This document shows, piece after piece, positions 42,074 through 53,121 of a stretch of 64,000 bases of DNA. Origin of the DNA: Massilia sp. 9I (GTDB lineage: Bacteria > Pseudomonadota > Gammaproteobacteria > Burkholderiales > Burkholderiaceae_D); NCBI RefSeq assembly GCF_902506415.1, contig NZ_LR733275.1:1837795-1901794 (forward strand), given 5' to 3'. The notes beneath the pieces were generated by a model. It was given only the letters and a program-made list of their open reading frames with translations. It made no database searches and was not told where the DNA came from. The translations under genes were made by a program, and so were the position numbers. How positions within the stretch are numbered: the first letter of the stretch is position 1; every line of letters starts with the position of its first letter.

Positions 42074-42625
42074 ATGCGAGTGATTTGCCCGAAGTGCAGC
42101 CATGTGCGTCCGCTCGATGCCTCCAACCCGGACTGGCAATGCCCCAGCTGCCTGGTGTGCTATGCCAAGGTCAACGGCCGGGAACCGGTGCCTGCGCGCC
42201 CCGCGCACAAGGCGCAGATCGCCTTGCGGCCAGGCAGGCAGCTGGGTTGGCTCATTCTCGCGATCCCGCTGCTGGCCTTCGGCTGGGGCGCGAACTCGTA
42301 TCTCGAGCGCCGCGGAACCGCGGAGGAAGTCAGCGCTGCGACCGAACACGAAGACATGGTACCGGGCGTGGCGGCGCTCGACGCGGCGCTACATGCATCC
42401 GGCGTCGACGCCACGCTGCTGGAGGAACTCGCCGGGCGTCTGGAGAAAAGCTGCGCGCGCAACAAGTTCGGATTGAGCGAAAGCGCCTGCATCGAACGCC
42501 TGCGCGAACGCGAGGACGTTTGCGCAACGGCGACCGCGCAGCGCTTTCCCGGCGAGATCGGCCAGACCAGCCGCCTGCAGAAGATCACAGTCGCCTACGT
42601 CGGCTGCATCTTCGAGCAAGGCTGA
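42074..42625 (+). CDS. Zinc-ribbon protein with one transmembrane helix, unknown function
   Basis: A 183-residue protein. The N-terminal zinc ribbon uses C5-x-x-C8 and C23-x-x-C26, with C29 spare. A basic linker leads to one transmembrane helix (about residues 58-76, LGWLILAIPLLAFGWGA) and a C-terminal soluble domain with four cysteines that could form disulfides outside the membrane. It resembles the MJ0042/zinc-ribbon plus transmembrane proteins of unknown role seen in proteobacteria. No operon partner: the next gene is convergent. Confidence 0.75.
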   Translation: MRVICPKCSHVRPLDASNPDWQCPSCLVCYAKVNGREPVPARPAHKAQIALRPGRQLGWLILAIPLLAFGWGANSYLERRGTAEEVSAATEHEDMVPGVAALDAALHASGVDATLLEELAGRLEKSCARNKFGLSESACIERLREREDVCATATAQRFPGEIGQTSRLQKITVAYVGCIFEQG

Positions 42626-42641
42626 GGTAACGCGCCCCGCT

Positions 42642-43088
42642 TCAGGCGCCCGGCACGAAACGCCCGCTGCGGCGCAGGGTCCAGGCGCCGTCGCCGCCCA
42701 GCCACAGCGCGAGCGAGGCCACGACGAGAAAGACCGGATACTCCCAGCCGCCGCCGGCGCTGGTGTGGACCCAGCCATTCGGCAGGTGCACCCAGGCGGC
42801 GGCGACCATTACCGGGACCAGCAGCAGCGCCGCCTGGCGCGCATAGATCCCGAGCAGCAGGGCAATGCCGCCGGCCAGTTCCAGCACGAAGACCGGGTAG
42901 GCCATCCAGCCCGGGAAGCCGACGCTGGCGAAAAACTGGGCCGTGCCGGGCAGCGTGAAGACCAGGAGTTTGAGCAGCGCGTGGGCGATCCACATGAGCC
43001 CGAGCGCGCCGCGCAGCAGGGTAAGACCAAGTTCGGATGCGGCAGGCGTGGCCGAGGGCATGGAAGCGTAGACAGCGGTAGTGTTCAT
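42642..43088 (-). CDS. DoxX-family membrane protein
   Basis: A 148-residue, four-helix protein of the DoxX/quinol-oxidase-subunit-like family: LGLMWIAHALLKLLVFTLPG, FFASVGFPGWMAYPVFVLEL, AGGIALLLGIYARQAALLLV and the YPVFLVVASLALWLGGDGA helix. The role is uncertain; redox balance or membrane association is proposed for relatives. The ATG at 43088 has AAGGAG eight bases upstream. The frame is open further upstream only because it reads into the 125-bp tandem duplication, so longer starts are rejected. Confidence 0.88.
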   Translation of the reverse strand: MNTTAVYASMPSATPAASELGLTLLRGALGLMWIAHALLKLLVFTLPGTAQFFASVGFPGWMAYPVFVLELAGGIALLLGIYARQAALLLVPVMVAAAWVHLPNGWVHTSAGGGWEYPVFLVVASLALWLGGDGAWTLRRSGRFVPGA

Positions 43089-43123
43089 TGCGGATCTCCT
43101 TGTATGTGGAGCCCGCAGTCTAC

Positions 43124-43373
43124 GTTTGCGCGAATGCAATGGGAATGCGCGCAGGCGCAAGTCCTGGTTGCAGCGCTGCAATCAGCTTCAGGTCGAGATA
43201 CCGTACTTGCGTTTGGCCTGCTGGAATTCTTCGTTCAGTGCAGCCAGGGTTTGCGCGAATGCAATGGGAATGCGCGCAGGCGCAAGTCCTGGTTGCAGCG
43301 CTGCAATCAGCTTCAGGTCGAGATACCGTACTTGCGTTTGGCCTGCTGGAATTCTTCGTTCAGTGCAGCCAGG
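43124..43373. repeat. Perfect 125-bp tandem duplication at the 3' end of the response-regulator gene
   Basis: Unit 1 (43124-43248) and unit 2 (43249-43373) are identical at every base. Unit 2 contains the last 61 bases of the REC-TPR gene including its TGA (43313-43315) plus 64 bp downstream. Unit 1 is an extra copy, so the same C-terminal coding tail, detached, lies at 43188-43248. The exact identity suggests a recent duplication or an assembly error. Confidence 0.95.
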
Positions 43374-44941
43374 CGTGGATGCGCCGGGTCGATTGCACGC
43401 AGCCGCTCGATCTGTTCGGCGGCCACTTCGCTGAGCGTGTGATCCCAGCCCAGTTCGTTCACCTGGCGCAGGATGCCGCCCGCCACCGCCACCATCACCT
43501 GCAGATTTCCCGGCGCCATATGCAGCGCCTCGAGCAAGGTCTGGACGGCGCCGCGTACGTCGCCCATATTGCGCTTCTCATCCGCCACCCCGAGCAGGAT
43601 CTGGGCCTGGGCGCGCAGCTGCTGGCCCATGCCGTCGGCCAGGTCGGGACGGCCGGCGCGCACGAACACGCCCATCGCCTGGTCCACCGACACCTGGCTG
43701 GCGGTGTCGTGCATGACGGTCATCATGACGCTGGAAGCCTGCTCGTCGAGCTGATGCTCCAGGCAGGCCTGGGCCAGTCCGATCTTCAGGTTCGAGGACA
43801 GCCCGCTGCTGGTGCGCGCCGCGCTGACCGCGTTCGAGAGTTCCGCCACGGCGGCGCTGACATTGCCCATTTTTTCCTGCAGCAGGGCGTTCGAATAGGC
43901 CTTGCAGGCGTCGACGTTGGCGTTGCCGCGCATCGAGCGTTCCAGGTCGCGGATCACGCCGCCGGCGCCGGTGACGTCGCCGCGGGTGACCAGGGCCTTG
44001 ACCAGGTTGACGTGGTCTTCGGGATTGCGAAATTCCGAGTAGCGCGCCTTGGTGACCACCTGCTTGAAGGATTTCTCGGCCGCTTCCGCGTCGCCGTTTT
44101 CCATGGCGACTTCGCCGAGCTTGCGCAGGCGGCGCACCATGTGCGGCGAGATCGAGACCGCTTCTTCCAGCACTTTCTGCGCATCGTTCGAAGCGCCCAG
44201 CTGCTCGTGGCAGCGCGCCAGCAGGTCGTAGGCCGCCATCAGGCGCGGATTGGCCTGCACCAGCTGCTCCAGCGTGTCGCGCGCGTCCTCGAACTGGCCC
44301 TGCGCGACCATGGTGCGCGCCAACCCGAGGCCTGCCCAGCCCAGCGGGCGCTCCGCCAGCACGTCGCGGTAGATCGACCCGGCCTGGGCATGCTCGCCGA
44401 CCGACACGTGCAGCTCGGCCTTCAGGCGCAGGAAATCGAGCGCGTAGCGCGGGCTGGCAATCGCCGCGGTGGCGCAGGCGCGGATGGCGTCGACCGGCTT
44501 GCCTTGCGCCGCCAGCTGCCAGACCGGGAGCAGGGCGGTGCGGCGTTCCAGCGCGCGCTTGATGCGGGTGCTGAGCATCTCGACGGTGAAAGGCTTGAGC
44601 ACGTAGTCGGTCGGGGTCAGCTCGGCCGCGCTGACCACCTTGTCGTACACGCCCTCGGAGGTAAGCATGATGAAGATGGTCGAGGCCGTGATCAATCGGT
44701 GGTGGCGCAGGTCTTCCAGGAGCTGCTGGCCGTCCTGGCCGTCGCCGGACGGGCCGCCCAGGTCGTACTCGCAGAGGATGATGTCGTAGCTGCGCTTGGC
44801 CAGCTGCTTGATCGCGGTGCTGGCATTGATCGCCGACTCGACTTTCGTAATGCCGGTCTGGTTCAGCATGTTTTGCAGGCTGCCGCGCATCCCCTGGTTG
44901 GGATCGACGATCAGGACCGACAGGTTGGCGTTCTCTTGCAT
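43313..44941 (-). CDS. Response-regulator-like protein with TPR repeats (REC-TPR), phospho-Asp replaced
   Basis: A 542-residue protein with an N-terminal receiver domain (LSVLIVDPNQGMRGSLQNML) and about 400 residues of TPR-like helices. In the receiver, D13 is present but the usual second acidic residue is Pro, and the phosphoacceptor position in YDIILCEYDLGG aligns with E58, not Asp. T94 (MLTSE) and K116 (YVLKPF) are kept. Glu at this site often mimics the phosphorylated state, so the domain may be locked on or act as a phosphorylation-independent scaffold. No kinase gene adjoins. Its 3' end is duplicated in tandem. Confidence 0.87.
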   Translation of the reverse strand: MQENANLSVLIVDPNQGMRGSLQNMLNQTGITKVESAINASTAIKQLAKRSYDIILCEYDLGGPSGDGQDGQQLLEDLRHHRLITASTIFIMLTSEGVYDKVVSAAELTPTDYVLKPFTVEMLSTRIKRALERRTALLPVWQLAAQGKPVDAIRACATAAIASPRYALDFLRLKAELHVSVGEHAQAGSIYRDVLAERPLGWAGLGLARTMVAQGQFEDARDTLEQLVQANPRLMAAYDLLARCHEQLGASNDAQKVLEEAVSISPHMVRRLRKLGEVAMENGDAEAAEKSFKQVVTKARYSEFRNPEDHVNLVKALVTRGDVTGAGGVIRDLERSMRGNANVDACKAYSNALLQEKMGNVSAAVAELSNAVSAARTSSGLSSNLKIGLAQACLEHQLDEQASSVMMTVMHDTASQVSVDQAMGVFVRAGRPDLADGMGQQLRAQAQILLGVADEKRNMGDVRGAVQTLLEALHMAPGNLQVMVAVAGGILRQVNELGWDHTLSEVAAEQIERLRAIDPAHPRLAALNEEFQQAKRKYGIST

Positions 44942-45082
44942 GTGCTCCGTTCCTCGTGAAGTGCGTACGCACCGAGTGTCATTATGTAGCCCTTACAATA
45001 CCGATAAGTTCCTGCAGGATCAAGAAATGTCCGTTCTACAAGGTGAACCCTGACGGGAATGCAACGCTGCACTGCAACACTG

Positions 45083-45088
45083 TATAAT
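45083..45088 (+). promoter_or_regulatory. Candidate -10 element of purL
   Basis: A consensus TATAAT lies 53 bp before the purL ATG. Only a weak -35 is seen at the expected distance. Confidence 0.45.
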
Positions 45089-45141
45089 GGCGGGCTATCT
45101 TCCACCCTAGCAGCTACGCTGCATCAACCAACTTCTCAGCC

Positions 45142-49167
<4,026 letters not shown>

Positions 49168-49185
49168 GCGTTTGAGTCCACAACG

Positions 49186-49213
49186 AAAAGCGCCTCCTCG
49201 GAGGCGCTTTTTT
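49186..49213 (+). terminator. Terminator after purL
   Basis: AAAAGCGCCTC and GAGGCGCTTTT form a strong stem with a short loop, flanked by A and T runs, so it can also end the convergent minus-strand gene. Confidence 0.92.
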
Positions 49214-49228
49214 CATGTCTGCAGAGGC

Positions 49229-49624
49229 TCAGCTGCCCCAGATCGGCTCGTCCGGGGTGCCGTTGCCGCCAGGCGTACCCGGGGTCTTGCCGGCGCCCGC
49301 ACCGGCGCCGCCGAGTGTGCCGCCGCCGGCACCGCCGCTGTCATTGGCACGGCCGCCGCCACCGCCAGTGCCGGTATCGCCACCGCCACCGCCGCCGCCC
49401 GTTTCCGGCCGGCCAGCGCTGCCGCGGCTGGTCTGCGCGGCGCCCGCGGGCATGGCGTTGGCATCAGGCGGGGAGGGCAGGAAGTCGCCCGCCTGGCTGT
49501 CGCCGCCATGGGCGCCGCCCGTGTAGTGGCCGGCGTTCGACTGTACCGCGCCCGCGCCCGCTTGCTGGGGCGGCACCTGGTATTGCCACAGCCCGCCTTG
49601 CTTGTTCGGTTTTTCCTTGTCCAT
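49229..49624 (-). CDS. Glycine-rich protein of unknown function, paralogue 1
   Basis: A 131-residue hydrophilic, low-complexity protein (Gly, Ala, Pro, Asn, Ser; no Cys, no signal peptide, no membrane helix). It starts MDKEKPNKQGG and carries a core from W13 to T35: W-x-YQVPP, six variable residues, GAGA, two residues, SNAGHYT (written approximately; see the paralogue). After it come a PP-[DE]-x-N patch and long glycine runs, ending PDEPIWGS. The ATG at 49624 has AGGAGG seven bases before it; the frame start at 49684 lies in the leader. It is probably intrinsically disordered. I do not recognise a named family. Confidence 0.75.
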   Translation of the reverse strand: MDKEKPNKQGGLWQYQVPPQQAGAGAVQSNAGHYTGGAHGGDSQAGDFLPSPPDANAMPAGAAQTSRGSAGRPETGGGGGGGDTGTGGGGGRANDSGGAGGGTLGGAGAGAGKTPGTPGGNGTPDEPIWGS

Positions 49625-49646
49625 GCTGTCCTCCTGTTGGAACGAT

Positions 49647-49675
49647 CGCCAGATAGATGGTAGTCCCATCTGGCG
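49647..49675 (-). promoter_or_regulatory. Inverted repeat in the 5' leader of glycine-rich paralogue 1
   Basis: CGCCAGAT (49647-49654) and ATCTGGCG (49668-49675) are exact inverses. An alternative inner pair AGATGG/CCATCT (49655-49660, 49666-49671) also fits, so two exclusive hairpins are possible in the mRNA leader. The paralogue leader keeps only part of this. Confidence 0.45.
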
Positions 49676-49682
49676 GGCGTTC

Positions 49683-49713
49683 AATAGGACCAGCGAGCAG
49701 GCGTGCGTAGGAG
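49683..49713 (-). promoter_or_regulatory. Shared promoter-like element upstream of glycine-rich paralogue 1
   Basis: On the minus strand CTCCTACGC (49705-49713) is followed after exactly 16 bp by CCTATT (49683-49688), 59 bp from the start codon. The same two boxes, spacer and distance recur at 50253-50283. This is not a sigma-70 pattern; an alternative sigma factor is inferred. Confidence 0.6.
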
Positions 49714-49744
49714 AGGGCGCAGGGCTGCTCGAGCCAAGGGAGGA

Positions 49745-50194
49745 TCAGGACCGGTCGGTACCGGCCGAGCCGCTCATGTTGCCGTCCGCATTGCTCGCCA
49801 TGTCCGGCGGGCCGCCGGCCGCGCCGCCATTGGCCTGGGCTTCGCGGCTGGCCTGGATGCCGCCCAGGGTAGCGCCGGTGGGGTCGGTCGCGCTGCCGGC
49901 GCCGCTTAGTGGCTGTCCTGGCGCATTGACGTTGCTTTCCGGCGGTGCGCTGACGATCCCGCCGCCATGTCCCGCCGCATTGGCTGTGTAGTGTCCCGCA
50001 TTCGATTCGGCGGCGCCGGCCCCGCTACCTGGCGGCGGCACCTGGTAGCGCCAAACGGGCTCCGCCGACTGGTCGCTGCCTGCGCCGGAGCCCATCGGTG
50101 CGCCGGCTGCGCCCGGCAAGGACATGTCTTCGCCCGGACCTTCGCGACCGCCGTCGAGTGCTTTTCCGTCCTGATTCCGTTTATCGGTATTCAT
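49745..50194 (-). CDS. Glycine-rich protein of unknown function, paralogue 2
   Basis: A 149-residue hydrophilic, low-complexity protein with the same core as paralogue 1, W48 to T70: W-R-YQVPP, a short variable segment, GAGA, AE, SNAGHYT. Over these 23 positions the two proteins align without gaps and agree at 17. A following PPESNVNAPG patch also matches. The N-terminus is charged (MNTDKRNQDGKALDGG). No Cys, signal or membrane helix. An AGGAG ribosome site precedes the ATG. The pair is tandem on the minus strand, each gene with its own promoter-like element, so they are probably co-regulated rather than co-transcribed. Function unknown. Confidence 0.75.
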   Translation of the reverse strand: MNTDKRNQDGKALDGGREGPGEDMSLPGAAGAPMGSGAGSDQSAEPVWRYQVPPPGSGAGAAESNAGHYTANAAGHGGGIVSAPPESNVNAPGQPLSGAGSATDPTGATLGGIQASREAQANGGAAGGPPDMASNADGNMSGSAGTDRS

Positions 50195-50252
50195 GATGGT
50201 CTCCTGTGTAGTTGGCCTTGTAGACGATCTTAGTCATCCGGGCAGGAGATTG

Positions 50253-50283
50253 AATAGGCGCACGTTCCGCGCCGGCGTAGGAG
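50253..50283 (-). promoter_or_regulatory. Shared promoter-like element upstream of glycine-rich paralogue 2
   Basis: CTCCTACGC (50275-50283), a 16-bp spacer and CCTATT (50253-50258) on the minus strand, 59 bp before the ATG at 50194, exactly as for paralogue 1. The spacer sequences differ, so the boxes appear to be under selection. Confidence 0.6.
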
Positions 50284-50429
50284 GGGTCTGAACCCGCAGC
50301 TGCATTCAGGAAAAATTTCTATGAGAATCAAGCGTTTGCAAGGATGAGTTCACGCAAGGCTTGATGTCGGCCTCAGCGCATGATGAAGCTAAGGCGGCCT
50401 GGGCCGTCTCAACTTCCACGGAGGAACAC

Positions 50430-51002
50430 ATGATTGTCCGTTTCCGCTCGTCGCAACTTGCCGTTCGACTCATCCTCGCCGCGGGCCTTGTGCTCGGCAT
50501 CGGCATCAGTCCAGCCGTGTCGGCGCAGGAAATCATGCGAGCGCCTGCGGCGGTCGCCTGCGACAACCTGCTGCTGGCCGAGGGCGCCACTCCGGAAGCG
50601 CTGCTGGCCGACTGCACCTGCCCGCCGAAGGGCTGCGTGCGCACCCAGGGCTACTGGGGCAACAAGCCGGGCGTGGTCTGGCCCAGAGGATATAGCCGCA
50701 ACGCGAGCTTCTTCCGCAGTGGGCTCACCTGGCAGCAGGTGCTCGACAGCCCGGTACGGGGCGACGCCTACTTCATCCTGGCCCACCAGTACATCGCGGC
50801 GGTGCTGAATATCGGCGCCGGCGCCTCGGCGCCGAACAGCCTGCGCTCGATCGTGCTCGCGTCCGGCGCCTGGTTCGCCAGCGCCGTGCCCGGCACCTGC
50901 GTCAAGGGCGCCTGCCAGCTGCAGCGTTCCTGGGGCAGCGTGCTCGACGAGTACAACAACGGCGACTATCCGGGAGCGCCGAAGCACTGCGACGAGGACT
51001 GA
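50430..51002 (+). CDS. Secreted TQGYW-motif protein, unknown function
   Basis: A 190-residue protein with a signal peptide (RLILAAGLVLGIGISPAVSA). The mature part has CTCPPKGCVRTQGYWGNKPG, the TQGYW-x-N-x-P motif found in many secreted bacterial proteins, followed by VVWP, and an ILAHQYIAAVLNIGAGAS helix that recurs in that family. Several cysteines (CDN, DCTCPPKGC, TCVKGAC, HCDED) could form disulfides. GGAGG precedes the ATG at 50430; the frame extends upstream to 50361 without a signal-compatible start. The role is unknown; cell-surface or matrix association is plausible. Confidence 0.8.
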   Translation: MIVRFRSSQLAVRLILAAGLVLGIGISPAVSAQEIMRAPAAVACDNLLLAEGATPEALLADCTCPPKGCVRTQGYWGNKPGVVWPRGYSRNASFFRSGLTWQQVLDSPVRGDAYFILAHQYIAAVLNIGAGASAPNSLRSIVLASGAWFASAVPGTCVKGACQLQRSWGSVLDEYNNGDYPGAPKHCDED

Positions 51003-51020
51003 GCGGCATTCTCGCGACGA

Positions 51021-51045
51021 AAAAAAAGCGCTCCCTCGGGAGCGC
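51021..51045 (-). terminator. Terminator of the parvulin gene cluster
   Basis: GCGCTCCC (51028-51035) pairs with GGGAGCGC (51038-51045). On the minus strand the stem is followed by a run of eight T residues, so it ends transcription of the gene at 51068-51859. Confidence 0.85.
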
Positions 51046-51067
51046 CTCTTCGATCGGCAAGTCGTGC

Positions 51068-51859
51068 TTACTGGATCTTGGCCTTCTTGACCAGGCTTTC
51101 GCGGTACTGCGCCAGCTGACGCTGCTGCAGCTGTTCCGCGACTTGCTGCTTGACTTCGTCCAGGGCCGGGATCTTGGCTGCGCGCACGTCTTCCAGCTTG
51201 ATGACGTGGAAACCGTACTGGCTCTTCACCGGGGTGTCGGTGATGGCGCCTTTTTGCAGCGAGACCATGGCTTTCGAGAACTCAGGCACGTAGTTGGCCG
51301 GGCTTGCCCAGTCCAGGTCGCCGCCGTTGGCCGCCGAACCGTCTTTCGACTGGGCCTTGGCCAGCTCGTCGAACTTGGCGCCGCCCTTCAGCTTGGTGAT
51401 GATGGCCTTGGCTTCGTCTTCGGTCGCAACCAGGATGTGGCGTGCGTGGTATTCCTTGTCGCCAACCTGAGCCTTGTAGCGGTCGTACTCGGCCTTGATC
51501 TCGGCGTCCTTGATCGGGTTCTTCTTGACGTAGTCGGCCAGCATCGCATTGATGATGATGCTCTGGCGGGCGTTGTCGATGGCTGCCTTGACGTCGGCGC
51601 GGCCGCCGATGCCTGCCTTGTCGGCTTCCTGGATCAGGACTTCGCGGCCGATCAGGTCTTTCTTGATTGCGTCACGCAGCTGCGGCGAATCGGTGGCGCG
51701 GCCTTGCGCGACCACTTGCTTGACCAGCTGGTCAACCTTTGCCGCCGGGATGGGCTTGCCATTGACGGTGGCGACGTTCTGCGCGAATGCAGGCGCGGCG
51801 AGCATCGCGGTCACGGCCAGGCTGATTGCCAAAGACAGGCGGGCTTGCTTCAAAATCAT
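51068..51859 (-). CDS. Periplasmic parvulin-type peptidyl-prolyl isomerase, paralogue B
   Basis: A 263-residue secreted PPIase. The signal peptide (LSLAISLAVTAMLAAPAFA) is followed by a SurA/PrsA-like helical N-terminal domain and one parvulin (rotamase) domain, EYHARHILVATEDEAKAIIT to SQYGFHVIKLEDVR, then a helical tail rich in Gln. It helps fold exported proteins. It is a tandem paralogue of the gene at 51940-52719, matching along the full length; the mature N-termini NVATVNGKPIPAAKVDQLVK and NLAVVNGKAIPTSRVDEAVK show this. It lies last in the cluster. Confidence 0.93.
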   Translation of the reverse strand: MILKQARLSLAISLAVTAMLAAPAFAQNVATVNGKPIPAAKVDQLVKQVVAQGRATDSPQLRDAIKKDLIGREVLIQEADKAGIGGRADVKAAIDNARQSIIINAMLADYVKKNPIKDAEIKAEYDRYKAQVGDKEYHARHILVATEDEAKAIITKLKGGAKFDELAKAQSKDGSAANGGDLDWASPANYVPEFSKAMVSLQKGAITDTPVKSQYGFHVIKLEDVRAAKIPALDEVKQQVAEQLQQRQLAQYRESLVKKAKIQ

Positions 51860-51907
51860 TGTTAAGTCCTATCTAAACACGAAAAGTTCGCCGCGCGGCG
51901 GCAAGAA

Positions 51908-51927
51908 CCGGTGCCGTCAAGCACCGG
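51908..51927 (-). terminator. Hairpin between the two parvulin genes
   Basis: CCGGTGC and GCACCGG form a 7-bp stem with a 6-nt loop just after the stop codon of the upstream parvulin. No T run follows, so it may protect the upstream mRNA or give partial termination. Confidence 0.4.
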
Positions 51928-51939
51928 CGGTAGTACATC

Positions 51940-52719
51940 TTACTGCACCTTTGCCTTTTTGACCATTTGCTCACGGTAGGCCGCGAGCTTTTGCTGGGCG
52001 ATGGCATCGGCGATCTGCGGCTTGACTTCTTCCAGCGCCGGCAGCTTGGCCGCGCGGGTGTCGTCCAGCTTGATGACGTGGAAGCCGTTGGCGGTCTTCA
52101 CCGGCTTCTCGGTGACGGCGCCTTTCTGCAGGCCGGTTAGACCGGCGGCGAATTCAGGGCCGAAGGAGGCCGGGACTGCCCAGTCCAGGTCGCCGCCGGT
52201 GTTGGCGGTGCCGGTGTCCTTCGACTGCTTGGCCAGGTCTTCGAACTTGGCGCCGCCCTTGATCTTGGCGATCACGGCGTTCGCTTCGGCTTCGGTATCC
52301 AGCAGGATGTGGCGCACGTGGTATTCCTTGTCGCCGGTCTGGGCCTTGAACTTGTCGTACTCGGCCTTGATTTCAGCGTCGGTCACCGGGTTCTTGGTGA
52401 TGTAGTCACGGGCCAGCTGGTTGACGACGATGGCCTGGCGGGCGTTGTCGAGCGCCTGCTTGACTTCCGGCTTCTTGTCGTAGCCCTGCTTGATGGCTTC
52501 CTGCATCAGCACTTCGCGGGCGATCATTTCCTGCTTGATCGCCATGCGCAGCTGCGGCGAGTCCTCGCCCTGGCCGGCAGCGACCAGCTGCTTGACGGCT
52601 TCGTCAACGCGCGAGGTCGGGATGGCTTTGCCGTTCACGACGGCGAGGTTCTGCGCAAAGGCAGGTGCTGCGGCAACGGCGATCAGAGCTAACAGCAGGC
52701 GTGCTGGCTTAAAAGTCAT
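51940..52719 (-). CDS. Periplasmic parvulin-type peptidyl-prolyl isomerase, paralogue A
   Basis: A 259-residue secreted PPIase with a signal peptide (LLLALIAVAAAPAFA), SurA-like N-terminal helices and a parvulin domain EYHVRHILLDTEAEANAVIA to TANGFHVIKLDDTR. A near-copy of the downstream gene at 51068-51859, 80 bp away. Tandem duplication within the betaproteobacterial bolA-yciB-msrB neighbourhood suggests divergence in substrate range. It has its own ribosome site (GGAATTCC-type leader with AGGAAT). Confidence 0.93.
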   Translation of the reverse strand: MTFKPARLLLALIAVAAAPAFAQNLAVVNGKAIPTSRVDEAVKQLVAAGQGEDSPQLRMAIKQEMIAREVLMQEAIKQGYDKKPEVKQALDNARQAIVVNQLARDYITKNPVTDAEIKAEYDKFKAQTGDKEYHVRHILLDTEAEANAVIAKIKGGAKFEDLAKQSKDTGTANTGGDLDWAVPASFGPEFAAGLTGLQKGAVTEKPVKTANGFHVIKLDDTRAAKLPALEEVKPQIADAIAQQKLAAYREQMVKKAKVQ

Positions 52720-52842
52720 TTCTGGAATTCCTGTGGAGGGATGTGCTTGGACGAGATTTGATTAGTTCTTGTACTTCAAGTTCTGGTACTTCGCGTTATA
52801 GATTGTCGGCCACTATTCTTAAAGCTGACTGAAATGATGAGT

Positions 52843-53121
52843 TCAGGACTGTTCCGAGGGCGTCTGGGCAGTAATGGCCAGCGCATGGATTTCGGCCTTA
52901 TTGATCATTTCGTGAACGGCATCATACACAAGACGATGGCGCATGACCAGCGTGAGGCCCTGGAACTTGTCGGACACGATTTTCACGCTGTAATGGCTGC
53001 CGCCCGAGGCGGCGCCGGCGTGCCCGGCATGCAGATGCGAGTCGTCGGTGATCTCGAGCACGGACGGCGCAAGTTCGGCCTGCAGGCGCTCGCGCAGGCG
53101 TTCGGTGCGGTTAGCTTCCAT
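52843..53121 (-). CDS. bolA: BolA family protein
   Basis: A 92-residue class II KH-like BolA protein (MEANRTERLRERLQAELAPS; SGGSHYSVKIVSDKFQGLTL; MRHRLVYDAVHEMI). BolA proteins partner with monothiol glutaredoxins on iron-sulfur clusters and can regulate transcription. The ATG at 53121, with GGAGG before it, is chosen; it overlaps yciB by 11 bp. The conserved yciB-bolA-parvulin order suggests an envelope/stress operon. Confidence 0.93.
   Translation of the reverse strand: MEANRTERLRERLQAELAPSVLEITDDSHLHAGHAGAASGGSHYSVKIVSDKFQGLTLVMRHRLVYDAVHEMINKAEIHALAITAQTPSEQS

Noticed and set aside
43188-43248. A separate pseudogene of the response regulator
   Set aside because: It is only the coding part of the first unit of the tandem duplication, too short to treat as a gene remnant on its own.
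43088-44959. 623-codon plus-strand frame
   Set aside because: Antisense to the REC-TPR gene and created in part by reading through the 125-bp tandem repeat.
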